From GCA-020345945 sp964596985 (GTDB lineage Archaea > Thermoproteota > Bathyarchaeia > RBG-16-48-13 > GCA-020345945): DNA of 64,000 bases. How positions within the stretch are numbered: the first letter of the stretch is position 1; each line of letters begins with the position of its first letter. The stretch spans positions 310,001-374,000 of the forward strand of contig CAZQWG010000002.1 of NCBI GenBank assembly GCA_964596985.1, in the 5' to 3' direction. The translations under genes were made by a program, and so were the position numbers. Positions 43,129 through 52,405 of the stretch are shown here, piece by piece. Below the pieces are notes generated by a model, which did not search any database, had not been told where the DNA came from, and saw only the letters and a list, made by a program, of their open reading frames with translations.

Positions 43129-44487
43129 TTGACTGGCATATTCAGGGCTTATGATGTTAGAGGGGTCTATGGTGAAACCCTGACCCCCGAGATCTCGATG
43201 AAGATAGGGAAGGCCTTTGGAACGTTTCTTCCAGAACAGGAGAAGATAGTTGTCGGGAGGGACGTTCGTCTGAACGGACCGGTTCTGAAGACCGCCTTGC
43301 TTTCGGGTCTGATGTCAACGGGTCACAGCTGTCTCGACGTAGGAATGGTAAGTACACCCGTACTCTATTTCTCCACGATCTACAGAGAAAAGTGTGCAGG
43401 GGTTATGTTGACGGCTTCTCATAATCCCCCTGAGTACAACGGATTCAAGTTCTGCCGTGCTGGTCTCTCATACTCCTACGAGACTGGCATAGGGGAGATA
43501 GAGCGTTTAGTCATGGAGCAAGAGTTCAGGGGGTCCAAATGGGATACCGCTGGTCAAACAGAGTTCAGGGAGATCCTTCCTGACTACATCGACGACCTCG
43601 TTGCCCGAATATCCCTGGAACGAAAGCTGAAGGTCATAGTTGACGTGGGTAACGGGTCCTGCGGATTCATCAAAGAAGTGCTGGAGAGAATCGGATGCAA
43701 CCTCGAGGTTCTATTCCCTGAGCCTGATGGCCGTTTTCCGAACCACATCCCTAATCCTCTCCAAGACGAGACGCTGGACACCCTGAGAGAACGGGTGGTC
43801 AAGACCGGCGCGGATATAGGAATTGCATTCGACGGCGACGGCGATCGAGTAGGCTTCGTGGATGAACAAGGGGGAATAATCCGAAGCGACGTAGCTCTGA
43901 TGATATTCGCCCGAGATGTGCTAGCTAGGCATCCTGGCTCCAAGGTGGTCATAAACCCTCTCTGCTCAAGAGCCCTAGCTGAACACATCGAGGCTAAAGG
44001 CGGAATCCCCGTAATGTCAAGGGTAGGACACTCCTATATTCACGAGAAGCTTCTGGAAGAAGACGCCGTGTTGGCCGGTGAGATCAGTGGACACTTCTAT
44101 TTCGCAAAGGACCACTACGGATACGACGACGGGGTCTTCTCAGGCCTCAAGATGATCGAACTCCTCTCAAAGACTCCTGAGACACTCTCTGAGACTGTTT
44201 CAACCCTCCCCTCGTATCCCTCCTCACCTGAGATCAGGATCCACTGCCCAGAGGACCGAAAGTTTCTTGTCGTCGACGAACTGAAAGACCGTTTCCAGAA
44301 GAAGGGCATGAAGGTCATAGACATCGATGGAGCCAGGGTTGAGTTCGAGACGGGGTGGGGGCTGGTCAGGGCATCGAACACGGAACCTGCTCTGGTCCTT
44401 CGCTTTGAAGGCGATACTGTCGAGGATCTGGAAGAGATCCGTAAGTCGATCACGGCTGAAGTAGACTCTGTTCTGGAACAGAAATAG
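43129..44487 (+). CDS. Phosphomannomutase/phosphoglucomutase
   Basis: This 452-residue alpha-D-phosphohexomutase interconverts sugar 6- and 1-phosphates, feeding nucleotide-sugar synthesis. All four family motifs are visible: the phosphoserine loop TASHNPPEYNG, the metal loop FDGDGDRVGF, the sugar-binding GEISGHFYF and the phosphate-binding RASNTEPALVLRFEG. The frame is open far upstream, but family proteins begin at GIFRAYDVRG, and the TTG at 43129 has AGAAGGGAT at suitable spacing and a TATA-like TTAAACTTA at 43081-43089. It may act on mannose, glucose or glucosamine phosphates. Confidence 0.92.
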   Translation: MTGIFRAYDVRGVYGETLTPEISMKIGKAFGTFLPEQEKIVVGRDVRLNGPVLKTALLSGLMSTGHSCLDVGMVSTPVLYFSTIYREKCAGVMLTASHNPPEYNGFKFCRAGLSYSYETGIGEIERLVMEQEFRGSKWDTAGQTEFREILPDYIDDLVARISLERKLKVIVDVGNGSCGFIKEVLERIGCNLEVLFPEPDGRFPNHIPNPLQDETLDTLRERVVKTGADIGIAFDGDGDRVGFVDEQGGIIRSDVALMIFARDVLARHPGSKVVINPLCSRALAEHIEAKGGIPVMSRVGHSYIHEKLLEEDAVLAGEISGHFYFAKDHYGYDDGVFSGLKMIELLSKTPETLSETVSTLPSYPSSPEIRIHCPEDRKFLVVDELKDRFQKKGMKVIDIDGARVEFETGWGLVRASNTEPALVLRFEGDTVEDLEEIRKSITAEVDSVLEQK

Positions 44488-44730
44488 CCCTTCTAGGATA
44501 CTGTCTCGCAAAAGAGAGGGAAAAACGGGTCTGAAGTTGACCTGTCCAGAGATACGTCTTGAATCCGAGAATCTCCCACACGCGCTATCCAAAAATAAGG
44601 CGAACACCCATATCTGTACGTTATCTGTGCTAGGAGACTGGATGACTTTATTGCAGGCCTCGATGGTGGACTTGCTCTCCTCTATCTGCCTCTTCAACCT
44701 ATGAACTAACTGTTCGTTGGCGATTCACGG

Positions 44731-45831
44731 ATGCGCTGGCTTTGGGGATTCAAGAGAAACGCTGGGTCCACTGAGACCGCTCAGAGGCTTCACAGGTACT
44801 ACAAGATACTCGGCGGGCATCTTCCCTCCAGGTATCGGATCGCGAGGAGGCTCCCCGTGCAGGTAGATTCGTCCCCCTCGCTTGCCAGGCTCTGGAAAGC
44901 CCATGAGCAGACCCGGTCATCGTTCTCTGATCTCCTGAGGAAGGTCGATGACGAAGGTGCGTCTCTTGGTGAGATGGAAACCCCAGACTTGTCCTATCTG
45001 GATTTGAAGGTTGAGATCGCGAATCGAATCGTTAGGAACTGCCACTTCTGTCACAGGAGATGCTCGGTTGACAGATCAACGGATGAACGTGGATTCTGCA
45101 AACTGGGGCTCGACGCCAACGTTTCAAGCGTCTTCCTCCACATGGGAGAAGAACCACCGCTTCTCCCATCCGGGACGGTCTTCTTCTCCTCATGCACGTT
45201 CGGATGCGTCTTCTGCCAGAACTACGACATCTCCACCAGCCCCTCACGGGGACGGGGAACATCCTCGAAGGAGCTGGCGTCGATCTTCTCTTCCCTCAGC
45301 AATAGGGGTGCCGCCAACATAAACCTGGTAGGGGGGGAACCTACACCCAATATTCCCTCTATCCTCAAGGCTCTCACATACTTCGATGCGGATATCCCTG
45401 TACTCTGGAACTCGAACATGTATTGCTCCGTAGAATCGATGGGGCTCCTGCACGATCTGATAGACATCTGGCTCCCGGACTTCAAATACGGAAACAACCA
45501 GTGTGCCTTCCGCCTCTCAGGCATCCTAGACTACTTCGATGTCGTCTCGAGGAACCACCAGATCGCCCACGATCAAGGCAGTGGAGAGATGATAATCCGG
45601 CATCTCGTCCTGCCAAACCATCTGGAATGCTGCACTATACCAGTGCTGGAGTGGATCGCGGAGAACTGCCCCAAGGCTCTCGTGAACATCATGCAGCAGT
45701 ACCATCCCACCTACCTCGTCCCAAAGAACCCGAAGTATGCTGAGATCGATAGACATCCTAGCCGAGAAGAACTTCGAATAGCCTACGAGAAGGCGGACGG
45801 GCTTGGCCTCGTCTGGAAGCCCGTCTCCTGA
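44731..45831 (+). CDS. Radical SAM protein, PflX (COG1313)-like
   Basis: This 366-residue protein resembles PflX, a pyruvate formate-lyase activase homologue of unknown target. The radical SAM cluster motif is SCTFGCVFCQNYDIS (C-x3-C-x2-C), followed by NLVGGEPTPNIP. An additional cysteine set upstream, CHFCHRRCSVDRS and GFCKLG, is typical of the family and may hold a second metal site. DIWLPDFKYGN and HLVLPNH complete the barrel. An ATG start at 44731 has only a weak ribosome site. It is followed by htpX on the same strand after 88 bases with its own TATA-like box. Confidence 0.85.
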   Translation: MRWLWGFKRNAGSTETAQRLHRYYKILGGHLPSRYRIARRLPVQVDSSPSLARLWKAHEQTRSSFSDLLRKVDDEGASLGEMETPDLSYLDLKVEIANRIVRNCHFCHRRCSVDRSTDERGFCKLGLDANVSSVFLHMGEEPPLLPSGTVFFSSCTFGCVFCQNYDISTSPSRGRGTSSKELASIFSSLSNRGAANINLVGGEPTPNIPSILKALTYFDADIPVLWNSNMYCSVESMGLLHDLIDIWLPDFKYGNNQCAFRLSGILDYFDVVSRNHQIAHDQGSGEMIIRHLVLPNHLECCTIPVLEWIAENCPKALVNIMQQYHPTYLVPKNPKYAEIDRHPSREELRIAYEKADGLGLVWKPVS

Positions 45832-45847
45832 CGACCCTAATCAAAAA

Positions 45848-45855
45848 GTTTAAAC
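45848..45855 (+). promoter_or_regulatory. TATA-like box for htpX
   Basis: GTTTAAAC lies 65 bases before the ATG at 45920, suggesting a leader of about 40 bases. Confidence 0.4.
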
Positions 45856-45919
45856 GACGGTTCGCTTCAGCACTCCTTGAAGCTAGATATTGACGTTTCT
45901 CGGAAAGTGAATAGGAAAT

Positions 45920-46771
45920 ATGTTTCAGAATCTTCTGAAGACAGGTCTTCTTTTTCTTGTCCTAACCGGTTTCTTGATAGGATTCAGTACCATCATGGGC
46001 TTCGACCCGCTTTTTGCGCTTCTTATTGCAGGTGGATTGAACTTCCTCATGTACTTCTTCTCCGACAAGTTGGTCCTCGCTATGACCGGTGCGAAAGAGG
46101 TGTCGAGTTTAGATGCGCCTAGTCTTCATAGAATCGTCGAGTCGTTGGCGTCAAAGGCAGGTATTCCCAAGCCTAGGATCTACGTTGTGGAGAACCCTGT
46201 TCCCAACGCCTTCGCGACAGGAAGGAACCCGGGTCACGCATCGGTATGTGTTCATACAGGCCTCCTGAACCTGCTGGACGAACAGGAGATCGAGGGTGTG
46301 CTCAGCCACGAGCTTTCTCATGTCAGGAACTACGATACCCTCATAATGGTGGTAGCCGCAACCCTCGCGGGTGCTATCTCCATGATAGCTCGAATGTTCT
46401 ACTACTCCTCGCTCGGCTACGGGGGTAGAGACGAGAGACGGGGAAGCGTGCTCGGCGGATTGTTGATGATGATCGTTGCTCCTATCGCGGCTGTGCTCGT
46501 CCAGATGGCGATCTCGCGTACCAGGGAGTACGCTGCAGATGAAGGTGGAGCCTTGATCTCGGGTAAACCGCTCGCGCTGGCAAGTGCACTGGAGAAGATC
46601 AGTTCTTACGCAGGTAGGTATCCTATGAACCCCTCCTCCTCCAATCCGGCGTTTTCCTCGCTGTACATAATCAACCCTTTCAAAGGCGGATCGTTTGTAG
46701 AATTGTTCCTTACGCATCCGTCAACCACTAAGAGGGTAGCCCGGTTGAGGGAGCTGGCTACAGGGATCTGA
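45920..46771 (+). CDS. htpX: HtpX-family zinc metalloprotease
   Basis: This 283-residue membrane protease degrades misfolded or damaged membrane proteins. Two N-terminal helices (residues 7-48) precede the zinc motif VLSHELSHVRNYD (HExxH); the third zinc ligand is in SRTREYAADEGGA. A second pair of helices lies around 135-195 between the two motifs, as in other HtpX proteins. NPVPNAFATGRNP is the conserved edge strand of the active site. An ATG start follows a GTGA stretch. The family is often induced by envelope stress; no specific operator is seen here. Confidence 0.92.
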   Translation: MFQNLLKTGLLFLVLTGFLIGFSTIMGFDPLFALLIAGGLNFLMYFFSDKLVLAMTGAKEVSSLDAPSLHRIVESLASKAGIPKPRIYVVENPVPNAFATGRNPGHASVCVHTGLLNLLDEQEIEGVLSHELSHVRNYDTLIMVVAATLAGAISMIARMFYYSSLGYGGRDERRGSVLGGLLMMIVAPIAAVLVQMAISRTREYAADEGGALISGKPLALASALEKISSYAGRYPMNPSSSNPAFSSLYIINPFKGGSFVELFLTHPSTTKRVARLRELATGI

Positions 46772-46807
46772 CTCGTTCCCCCTCTACGTTGCAGGTGTTC
46801 GAGCCGT

Positions 46808-47638
46808 TCAAACGAAGAGTTGGACCTCTTCGGCGCCCAGCTCTTTCCTGAATTCTTTCAGAGCCCATGACAGGAATTCTCTGCTTGCAGGTCTAATCAT
46901 CGGATGGGCAGGGCTTCTCCTCACGGTATGAATCTGAACTTTCTTGGCTCCAAGCTGCTTGAGGGTCTCCGACACCCCTCTAACCTCTTCCTTGGTGTCG
47001 TTGGTTATCGGTCCACCAGGGAGGCCTGATACAAAGAGGACTTCGATTGTAACATCCGTCTTCTCTTCGCTCAGCAGTCTTCCTATCCCCTCGGCGATCT
47101 TCTGTGCTGATAGATGCTGGTCGGCCGGTTTGTGCATGCTCCAGAAGACACTGCTGGATACCGCGTTCATCTTTGCAATCACCCCATCGGCCTCCGACAG
47201 TCCCTTCCTGACCTCGGGTCGAGTAAGCAGAGAAGAGTTGGTGATAACCTTGACAGGCATCGAGCCCTCTTCCCTGGCGGCTTGTATGAATTCTCCGAGT
47301 CGAGCTTCAAGTGTCGGTTCCCCTGTCCCTGAGAAGGTAATCGATTTCAGATCTCTTCGACTGTCTCTCCTAATTATTCGCCGGAGTTCTTCGACAAGTT
47401 TCTCCCTACAGACTTCACCGTGGAACTCTGACGGGTCCCTAATTTTCACGAGGGTTCTACCCCTCTCACAATAGACGCAATCAAAAGTGCAGGTCATCGG
47501 CGTGAGGTCGACACCGAGCGAGAGACCAAAACGTATTGAGTCGTGAGGACCATAAACGAGTCCATACGGAGATTTCAAACTACCCATCATCTCTGCGACC
47601 AACGCACTGATCAGGCACGTTAAAGAACCGTCTCCCAT
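46808..47638 (-). CDS. Radical SAM protein of the COG0731 group
   Basis: This 276-residue protein is a radical SAM enzyme related to the catalytic part of wyosine synthase TYW1 but shorter. SLGVDLTPMTCTFDCVYCERGRT supplies C-x3-C-x2-C, TFSGTGEPTLEARLGEFI the GGE-like motif, and VLFVSGLPG a later strand. The N terminus YGPHDSIRFGLSLG is characteristic of the group. A minus-strand CTTAAG at 47659-47664 lies 23 bases before the ATG at 47638, which fits leaderless transcription and supports this start over the internal ATG at 47587. The substrate is unknown. Confidence 0.82.
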   Translation of the reverse strand: MGDGSLTCLISALVAEMMGSLKSPYGLVYGPHDSIRFGLSLGVDLTPMTCTFDCVYCERGRTLVKIRDPSEFHGEVCREKLVEELRRIIRRDSRRDLKSITFSGTGEPTLEARLGEFIQAAREEGSMPVKVITNSSLLTRPEVRKGLSEADGVIAKMNAVSSSVFWSMHKPADQHLSAQKIAEGIGRLLSEEKTDVTIEVLFVSGLPGGPITNDTKEEVRGVSETLKQLGAKKVQIHTVRRSPAHPMIRPASREFLSWALKEFRKELGAEEVQLFV

Positions 47639-47658
47639 TTAGTTCTTATTTCAACTAT

Positions 47659-47664
47659 CTTAAG
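47659..47664 (-). promoter_or_regulatory. TATA-like core for the COG0731-type gene
   Basis: CTTAAG is centred 23 bases before the ATG at 47638 and would start transcription at that codon. Confidence 0.35.
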
Positions 47665-47759
47665 CACATCATTTCTGTGGATTCTGGGCTCTCTGTATAC
47701 CCTAGGGGAGATGAAGGGCTTTCCCTGTTCCTGCAGCCCCTACAAACCAGGTGGTTGCC

Positions 47760-47809
47760 GGGTTCTTCTCAGGATACCTAGAACCCTGAGGACCGACACT
47801 TGTCAAGTG
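47760..47809. promoter_or_regulatory. Two inverted repeats upstream of the cysteine desulfurase gene
   Basis: GGGTTCT (47760-47766) pairs with AGAACCC (47780-47786), extended by AGG/CCT across a small bulge, and CACTTG-T-CAAGTG (47797-47809) is a perfect inverted repeat with one central base. Both lie in the divergent gap just upstream of the TATA-like box at 47837. They may be operators or parts of a structured transcript. No known riboswitch was recognised. Confidence 0.35.
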
Positions 47810-47836
47810 AGATCCTTTACGATCGAAGATCTGAAG

Positions 47837-47845
47837 AAATATATT
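47837..47845 (+). promoter_or_regulatory. TATA-like box for the cysteine desulfurase gene
   Basis: AAATATATT lies 45 bases before the TTG at 47890, giving a leader of about 20 bases that contains GGAGG. Confidence 0.45.
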
Positions 47846-47889
47846 CGATGATTCTCTTTTACAATCATTGACTCTGGAGGAATGGTAGA

Positions 47890-49044
47890 TTGAGACGTGT
47901 ATACATGGACTATGCTGCGACAACACCTGTTGACGACCGTGTGTTGAAGGTTATGCTTCCATACTTCAGCGAGCTCTACGGAAATGCCTCCGAAACCCAT
48001 AGATTCGGTGCTGAGGCTAGGGAAGGGCTAGAAGAATCTAGAGAGAAGGTGGCTCACATCTTGAACTCGGACCCTAGTAGGGTCTTCTTCACCTCGGGGG
48101 CTACAGAATCAAACAACCTGGCATTGAAGGGGGTTGCATTCGCAAACGAGAAGAAGGGCAGGCACATCGTAATCTCCTCTATCGAGCACCACTGTGTCCT
48201 TGACTCTGCCCGATGGTTAGAGACTAGGGGTTTTGAGCTTACATTACTGCCCGTCGATAAGGAGGGTCTCGTAGACCCCGGGGATGTCGAGCGGGCGATA
48301 CGAGACGACACTCTACTTGTATCCGTGATGCACTCGAATAATGAGATTGGCACGCTTGAGCCGATATCCGAGATAGGGGAGATCTGCCAAGAGAAAGATG
48401 TCTACCTCCACTCTGACGCCGTGCAGAGTGTAGGCAAAATCCCTGTAGACGTGAAGAAGCTGGGGGTGGATCTGCTATCAGCGTCCTCTCACAAGTTGTA
48501 TGGCCCAAAAGGGGTAGGCGCGTTATATGTCCGTGAGGATGTAGTAGTAGACCCTCTGACCCACGGTGGGGGTCACGAGCGAGGTATGAGGTCTGGCACC
48601 GAGAACGTGGCAGGGATCGTTGGTTTCGGAGAGGCCTGTAAGCTCGCGGAGCAGGAGATGCCTGAAGAGGGACCCAAGCTAACCAGGCTGAGGGATGGAT
48701 TGATCTCAAAGGTTCTTGAGGTTGAAGGTACTCGCCTGAACGGTCATCCGACAAAGAGGCTCCCGAACAACGCCAACTTCAGCTTCAAACATATCGACGG
48801 GGCGGCTCTGCTCTTGAAGCTTGACGACAAAGGGATCGCAGCCTCTACAGGCTCAGCCTGTTCCACCGCGGACCCTCACCCCAGCCACGTCTTGACCGCG
48901 TTGGGATTGAAACCTGAGGACGCTAGGGGGTCCCTTAGGCTTACGCTTGGAAGATGGACGACCGAGGAGGAAGTAGACTACGTCTTGGGCGTCATCCCTC
49001 AAGCAGTAGAAGAACTCCGGTTGCTCTCCCCTCTCGCAAGTTAG
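47890..49044 (+). CDS. Cysteine desulfurase (NifS/IscS type)
   Basis: This 384-residue PLP enzyme takes sulfur from cysteine for iron-sulfur clusters and tRNA thiolation. MDYAATTPVD at the N terminus, TSGATESNNLAL, HSNNEIGT, the Schiff-base lysine in SSHKLYGPKGVG and the sulfur-carrying cysteine in STGSACSTADPHPSHVL are all present, so it belongs to the IscS/NifS group with a long cysteine loop. It starts at TTG with GGAGG ten bases upstream. There is no iscU scaffold next to it. Two radical SAM genes nearby need clusters, but a direct link is not shown. Confidence 0.93.
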   Translation: MRRVYMDYAATTPVDDRVLKVMLPYFSELYGNASETHRFGAEAREGLEESREKVAHILNSDPSRVFFTSGATESNNLALKGVAFANEKKGRHIVISSIEHHCVLDSARWLETRGFELTLLPVDKEGLVDPGDVERAIRDDTLLVSVMHSNNEIGTLEPISEIGEICQEKDVYLHSDAVQSVGKIPVDVKKLGVDLLSASSHKLYGPKGVGALYVREDVVVDPLTHGGGHERGMRSGTENVAGIVGFGEACKLAEQEMPEEGPKLTRLRDGLISKVLEVEGTRLNGHPTKRLPNNANFSFKHIDGAALLLKLDDKGIAASTGSACSTADPHPSHVLTALGLKPEDARGSLRLTLGRWTTEEEVDYVLGVIPQAVEELRLLSPLAS

Positions 49045-49164
49045 CCGACTCTCCGGCCGGCTCGCCGATATCGGGGTTCAAACCCAGACTTTCGGTTTGG
49101 ACACCGCTTCATTTTTGAGCGCCAGCGACCCAGATGTTCTCTACGGGAACAGGGTGGATTCCAA

Positions 49165-49677
49165 GTGCAGAAGACGACCCATGCCATTCTAGGGGCAACC
49201 TTCGCCGTGGTCTTGGTTGTAGCCTGGGGGTATATCCCATCGGGGATGAGGTCTATTCTAGGCTTCCTCGACCCGTTCACGTCGTTCCCCCCTTTTCTAT
49301 CTCGCAGACTCCCTGGGAGCACCTTTCTACTCCTTCAGGGCGCTGTTTTCGGCCTCCTCCCGGACGTAGACCTCCTCTTCAAAGGGATACTCAGCCACAG
49401 ATGTGGGCTGACTCACAGCCTCGTTTCCCTGCTAGTCTTCCTCCCGTTGGTATCTATCATGCTTCGTGCCTCACCCTTACTCGGGTTCTTCTGCACGTTT
49501 TCCCATTGGATCTCCGATGCTATCACTTCCAGGGGTGTCAGGACATGGGGTTTCTCTCCCGCCTTCTTTCTGAGGCATAAATGCGACTTCCGTCTTGCAG
49601 GGATCAGAAGCAACAGTTGGACGGCTAATTCCCTGTTATCAGTAGTATGCCTGATCGTACTTGGCGTCCTCTTCTAG
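49165..49677 (+). CDS. DUF457/YdjM-like membrane hydrolase
   Basis: This 170-residue membrane protein resembles the DUF457 (YdjM, LexA-controlled in bacteria) group of predicted metal-dependent hydrolases. The probable metal ligands are visible: HAILGA at the N terminus, GLLPDVDLL, HRCGLTHSL, and HWISDAITSRG. Four to five hydrophobic helices are present. The GTG start at 49165 follows GGGTGG. The function in archaea is unknown; membrane lipid hydrolysis has been suggested for the wider family. It follows the cysteine desulfurase by 120 bases, in which I found no gene. Confidence 0.78.
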   Translation: MQKTTHAILGATFAVVLVVAWGYIPSGMRSILGFLDPFTSFPPFLSRRLPGSTFLLLQGAVFGLLPDVDLLFKGILSHRCGLTHSLVSLLVFLPLVSIMLRASPLLGFFCTFSHWISDAITSRGVRTWGFSPAFFLRHKCDFRLAGIRSNSWTANSLLSVVCLIVLGVLF

Positions 49678-49735
49678 TCGAGAGTCCAAAGGAATCGAGC
49701 CCGGTCGATGAAGCCTCTTGCAGCCTTCGTGAAGC

Positions 49736-49743
49736 CTTTTAAG
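49736..49743 (+). promoter_or_regulatory. TATA-like box for thrC
   Basis: CTTTTAAG lies about 40 bases before the start codons of the threonine synthase gene. Confidence 0.4.
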
Positions 49744-49783
49744 AGGACCTAATTGATAGTTCCGAGGTTGGCAGGTGAAGAGG

Positions 49784-51013
49784 ATGTCTTCCCGTCTCCT
49801 GGGTCTGCGTTGTATTGAATGCGGCAGTTTGATGCTTCCTGAACCCGACCTGTACTGGTGTAAAGAGTGCGGTGGTCTCCTGGAGGTCGAGTTCGACTAT
49901 GAGAAGGTCGGAGAGGTTGTCAGCAGGAAGGTTTTCTCGGATAGGCCTTGGTCTGTTTGGCGGTACAGGGAACTCCTGCCTGTTGTAGACGAAGATAGGG
50001 TTGTGTCTCTCGGAGAGGGTGGAACAGAGCTGGTCGAGGCTAGACGTCTTTCTGCAGGCCTGGATGTCGGCGGTCTGTATCTGAAGGATGAGACGAGGAA
50101 TCCCACAGGGGCATTCAAAGACCGGGAGACGACCGTCCTTGCCACGAAGGCGCTGGAAGCAGGATGCGACGTGATCTCGATTGTTTCCACCGGTAACGCG
50201 GCTTGCTCCGTGGCAGCGTATGCGGCAAGGGCAGGTTTGGGGAGTTTCATCATAGTGCCGCCTACGGCTTCTACTGGGAAATTGGTTCAAATGGCGATGT
50301 ACGGGGCGACGACGGTCAAGGTCCGGGGTAAGACGGATGAGCAAGCGAGGCTTCTCGCCGAGGCTTGCAAGAGATTCGGATGGTATAACGCCAATCCAGG
50401 GGTCAATCCAAGCAAAATGGAGGGGAGTAAGACTGTTGCCTATGAGGTCTGCGAGCAGCTCGGCTGGAGGAGCCCAGACTACGTCTTCGTCCCGGTAGGG
50501 AATGGTGGGCTGCTGGCTGGTGTCTGGAAGGGATTCAAGGAATTCCAGCGCCTAGGACTATGCGACGGGGCCCCTCGAATAGTCGGGGTTGAGTCGGAGA
50601 ACGCCTCCGCGGTGGCAGACGCCTTCAAAGAAGGAAGAGAGGACGTACTCCCGGTCGATGCCAAGTCGATCGCCGGCGGTATCAATGTAAGCTTCCCTTT
50701 GAATGCTAAGAAAGCGTTGAGGGCGTTGACCGACTCCCAAGGGGGTATGATAACCGTCTCCGATGAAGAGATTCTTGAGGCCCAGAGGTTGCTGGCTTCT
50801 AAGGAGGGCGTCTTCGCCGAGCCGGCAGGCGCGGCTTCTCTTGCAGGGCTATGGAAATACTGTGAGGTTGAAGGGCTCGATCGGGGTGATGTCGTCGTGT
50901 GTTTGGTGACTGGTGGGGGGCTGAAGGATATGGGCGTCCTATTGGAAAGGAAACCAGCCATTCCTGAGATAGGTCCAAGCCTCGGTGAGCTAGCTAAGGT
51001 CTTGGAGGACTAA
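49784..51013 (+). CDS. thrC: Threonine synthase
   Basis: This enzyme of about 409 residues converts O-phosphohomoserine to threonine with PLP. A zinc-ribbon-like N terminus (LRCIECGSL, WCKECGGL) is typical of archaeal threonine synthases. The PLP lysine is in NPTGAFKDRE, with STGNAACSVAAYAA, the phosphate-binding VPVGNGGLLAG and EPAGAASLAGL following. A GTG at 49775 is in frame, but GGTGA at 49774-49778 is placed five bases before the ATG at 49784, which I prefer. No other threonine-pathway gene is adjacent. Confidence 0.92.
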   Translation: MSSRLLGLRCIECGSLMLPEPDLYWCKECGGLLEVEFDYEKVGEVVSRKVFSDRPWSVWRYRELLPVVDEDRVVSLGEGGTELVEARRLSAGLDVGGLYLKDETRNPTGAFKDRETTVLATKALEAGCDVISIVSTGNAACSVAAYAARAGLGSFIIVPPTASTGKLVQMAMYGATTVKVRGKTDEQARLLAEACKRFGWYNANPGVNPSKMEGSKTVAYEVCEQLGWRSPDYVFVPVGNGGLLAGVWKGFKEFQRLGLCDGAPRIVGVESENASAVADAFKEGREDVLPVDAKSIAGGINVSFPLNAKKALRALTDSQGGMITVSDEEILEAQRLLASKEGVFAEPAGAASLAGLWKYCEVEGLDRGDVVVCLVTGGGLKDMGVLLERKPAIPEIGPSLGELAKVLED

Positions 51014-51065
51014 CGGCTTTCCTGCTCATCCTAATCTCTCGGAGCCAGCCTCAGGTCTCAGCGCG

Positions 51066-52331
51066 TCACTCCTCTTTGAACCCCTTCTTCAGATAGGCTA
51101 ATAGTGTCCTCTGATGGACAATCCTGTCGATAACCTTGCTCTGATGAACCCAGTCCTCAAGGGGAATCCTTAGGCCAGGTCTGATAAACGCCAATGCCTC
51201 TTGCAGGCTTGAGAACCTGGCAGGCTCTCTCTTGAACGCGTGTCTTACATTCTCTCTTATCTGCCAGACTCCCAGTGGAACGGTATATCCGCTTCTGACC
51301 TCTCTGAAGACTACGACTGCGGCCTGTCTTCTTGCCCTTGTCAGGTATTCGAGGGAGGCGAGTCTCGCTGCATAGTAGGCTCCAGCCGTCTTGTTCGCGT
51401 AGCCCTTTTTCCCCTTACCGAACTCGTAGTCTGAGACTACTACTCTCCGGGTTCCTGGCACGAACGCTGACCCCGGGTACCAAGCCTCGTTCTGTTCGAA
51501 CATCCAGCTGCTCGGTACGAGGAGGATGTAGAAGTGGTTGTCGAGGTAGTGGGACTGGAAGACCTGGTGGTCTCCGATCTCTGGATACCCTTTCACCCTG
51601 CTTCGAAGCCTCTTTCCTAGGATGTCGTCGGTGGCTGTGATCGCCCATCTGGTTGGCACAAGCCTCCTATCATGTTTCACCCCGAGCATTCCTGCTGAGA
51701 GGACTCTCTGGAGTTGGTTGACGGTGACTCCTGAGCTGTATAGTTCTCCCAATGCGTCGTTCGCCTTCAAATCGTCATCGTAGTATGCCTTCTCTATGCT
51801 TCTCGTCACTGACGGGTTCTCTGCGATCCTGATGCTCCTGATCCTTCCTATCGGCCCCCATGGTTGCGACGAGGCGTCGAACTGGATGGTTGCCTTCGGG
51901 GCCTTCTGGAATTTGACTTCTAATCCGACTGGTCTCGATGCCATTGTTAGTTCATGGCACCTTTGGATCATAGGGTAGTCGAGGTCTCTCACGTTGGTTC
52001 TCTTGGAGGACCGGACTAGTATGGAACGATACCTGACGATTTCGCTCAGTGTCTTGCCGTACCATAGTTCAGGCTCGTCCAAGATTCGTGTCTCTTCTCC
52101 GAACGACGATGGAGGTAGTAGGGGCCCTGTCAAGACGTTTGGGTAGCCTTTTCGTCCGACGAAGAAGCTGGGTGGGGAGGACCCTCTCAGCTCCTCGCCT
52201 AGCTTGATCTCTCTTATGGAGGCAAGCGCACCCCACTTCTCGAGCAGAGGACACCTGGGTCTTCCGCACAATAGCCTGCTGGTCTTGCAGATAAGACAGG
52301 TCTCTGCTGATGTTCTTGGCGGCTTCACCAA
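51066..52331 (-). CDS. NreA-type archaeal DNA-repair protein
   Basis: This 421-residue protein belongs to the Nre family, an archaeal group linked to repair of alkylation and crosslink damage and to PCNA. A cysteine-rich N terminus (CLICKTSRLLCGRPRCP) fits the zinc-like motif of NreA. GRKGYPNVLTGPL, HELTMASRPVGLEVKF and SHYLDNHFYILLVP are conserved-looking blocks. The C-terminal QRTLLAYL fits the Q-x-x-h-x-x-a-a pattern of a PCNA-interacting peptide, with Tyr-Leu rather than Phe-Phe. It starts at TTG or the adjacent GTG. The next gene upstream on the same strand is endonuclease III. Confidence 0.88.
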   Translation of the reverse strand: MVKPPRTSAETCLICKTSRLLCGRPRCPLLEKWGALASIREIKLGEELRGSSPPSFFVGRKGYPNVLTGPLLPPSSFGEETRILDEPELWYGKTLSEIVRYRSILVRSSKRTNVRDLDYPMIQRCHELTMASRPVGLEVKFQKAPKATIQFDASSQPWGPIGRIRSIRIAENPSVTRSIEKAYYDDDLKANDALGELYSSGVTVNQLQRVLSAGMLGVKHDRRLVPTRWAITATDDILGKRLRSRVKGYPEIGDHQVFQSHYLDNHFYILLVPSSWMFEQNEAWYPGSAFVPGTRRVVVSDYEFGKGKKGYANKTAGAYYAARLASLEYLTRARRQAAVVVFREVRSGYTVPLGVWQIRENVRHAFKREPARFSSLQEALAFIRPGLRIPLEDWVHQSKVIDRIVHQRTLLAYLKKGFKEE

Positions 52332-52405
52332 GTCGTAACCCTCGGATTATTCACGGGCATCGTCTGCCCGAAGGGGTTGCGGTCCCTGTTTATTCCCTTT
52401 CGTTC

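Noticed and set aside
44224..44697. Minus-strand frame of 157 codons opposite the phosphomutase end
   Set aside because: It is largely antisense to a well-supported gene and shows no motif or ribosome site.
49045..49164. tRNA-like T-arm (GGGGTTCAAACCC) after the cysteine desulfurase gene
   Set aside because: A seven-base loop with a five-pair stem cannot be formed, and no matching acceptor stem or anticodon arm was found on either strand.
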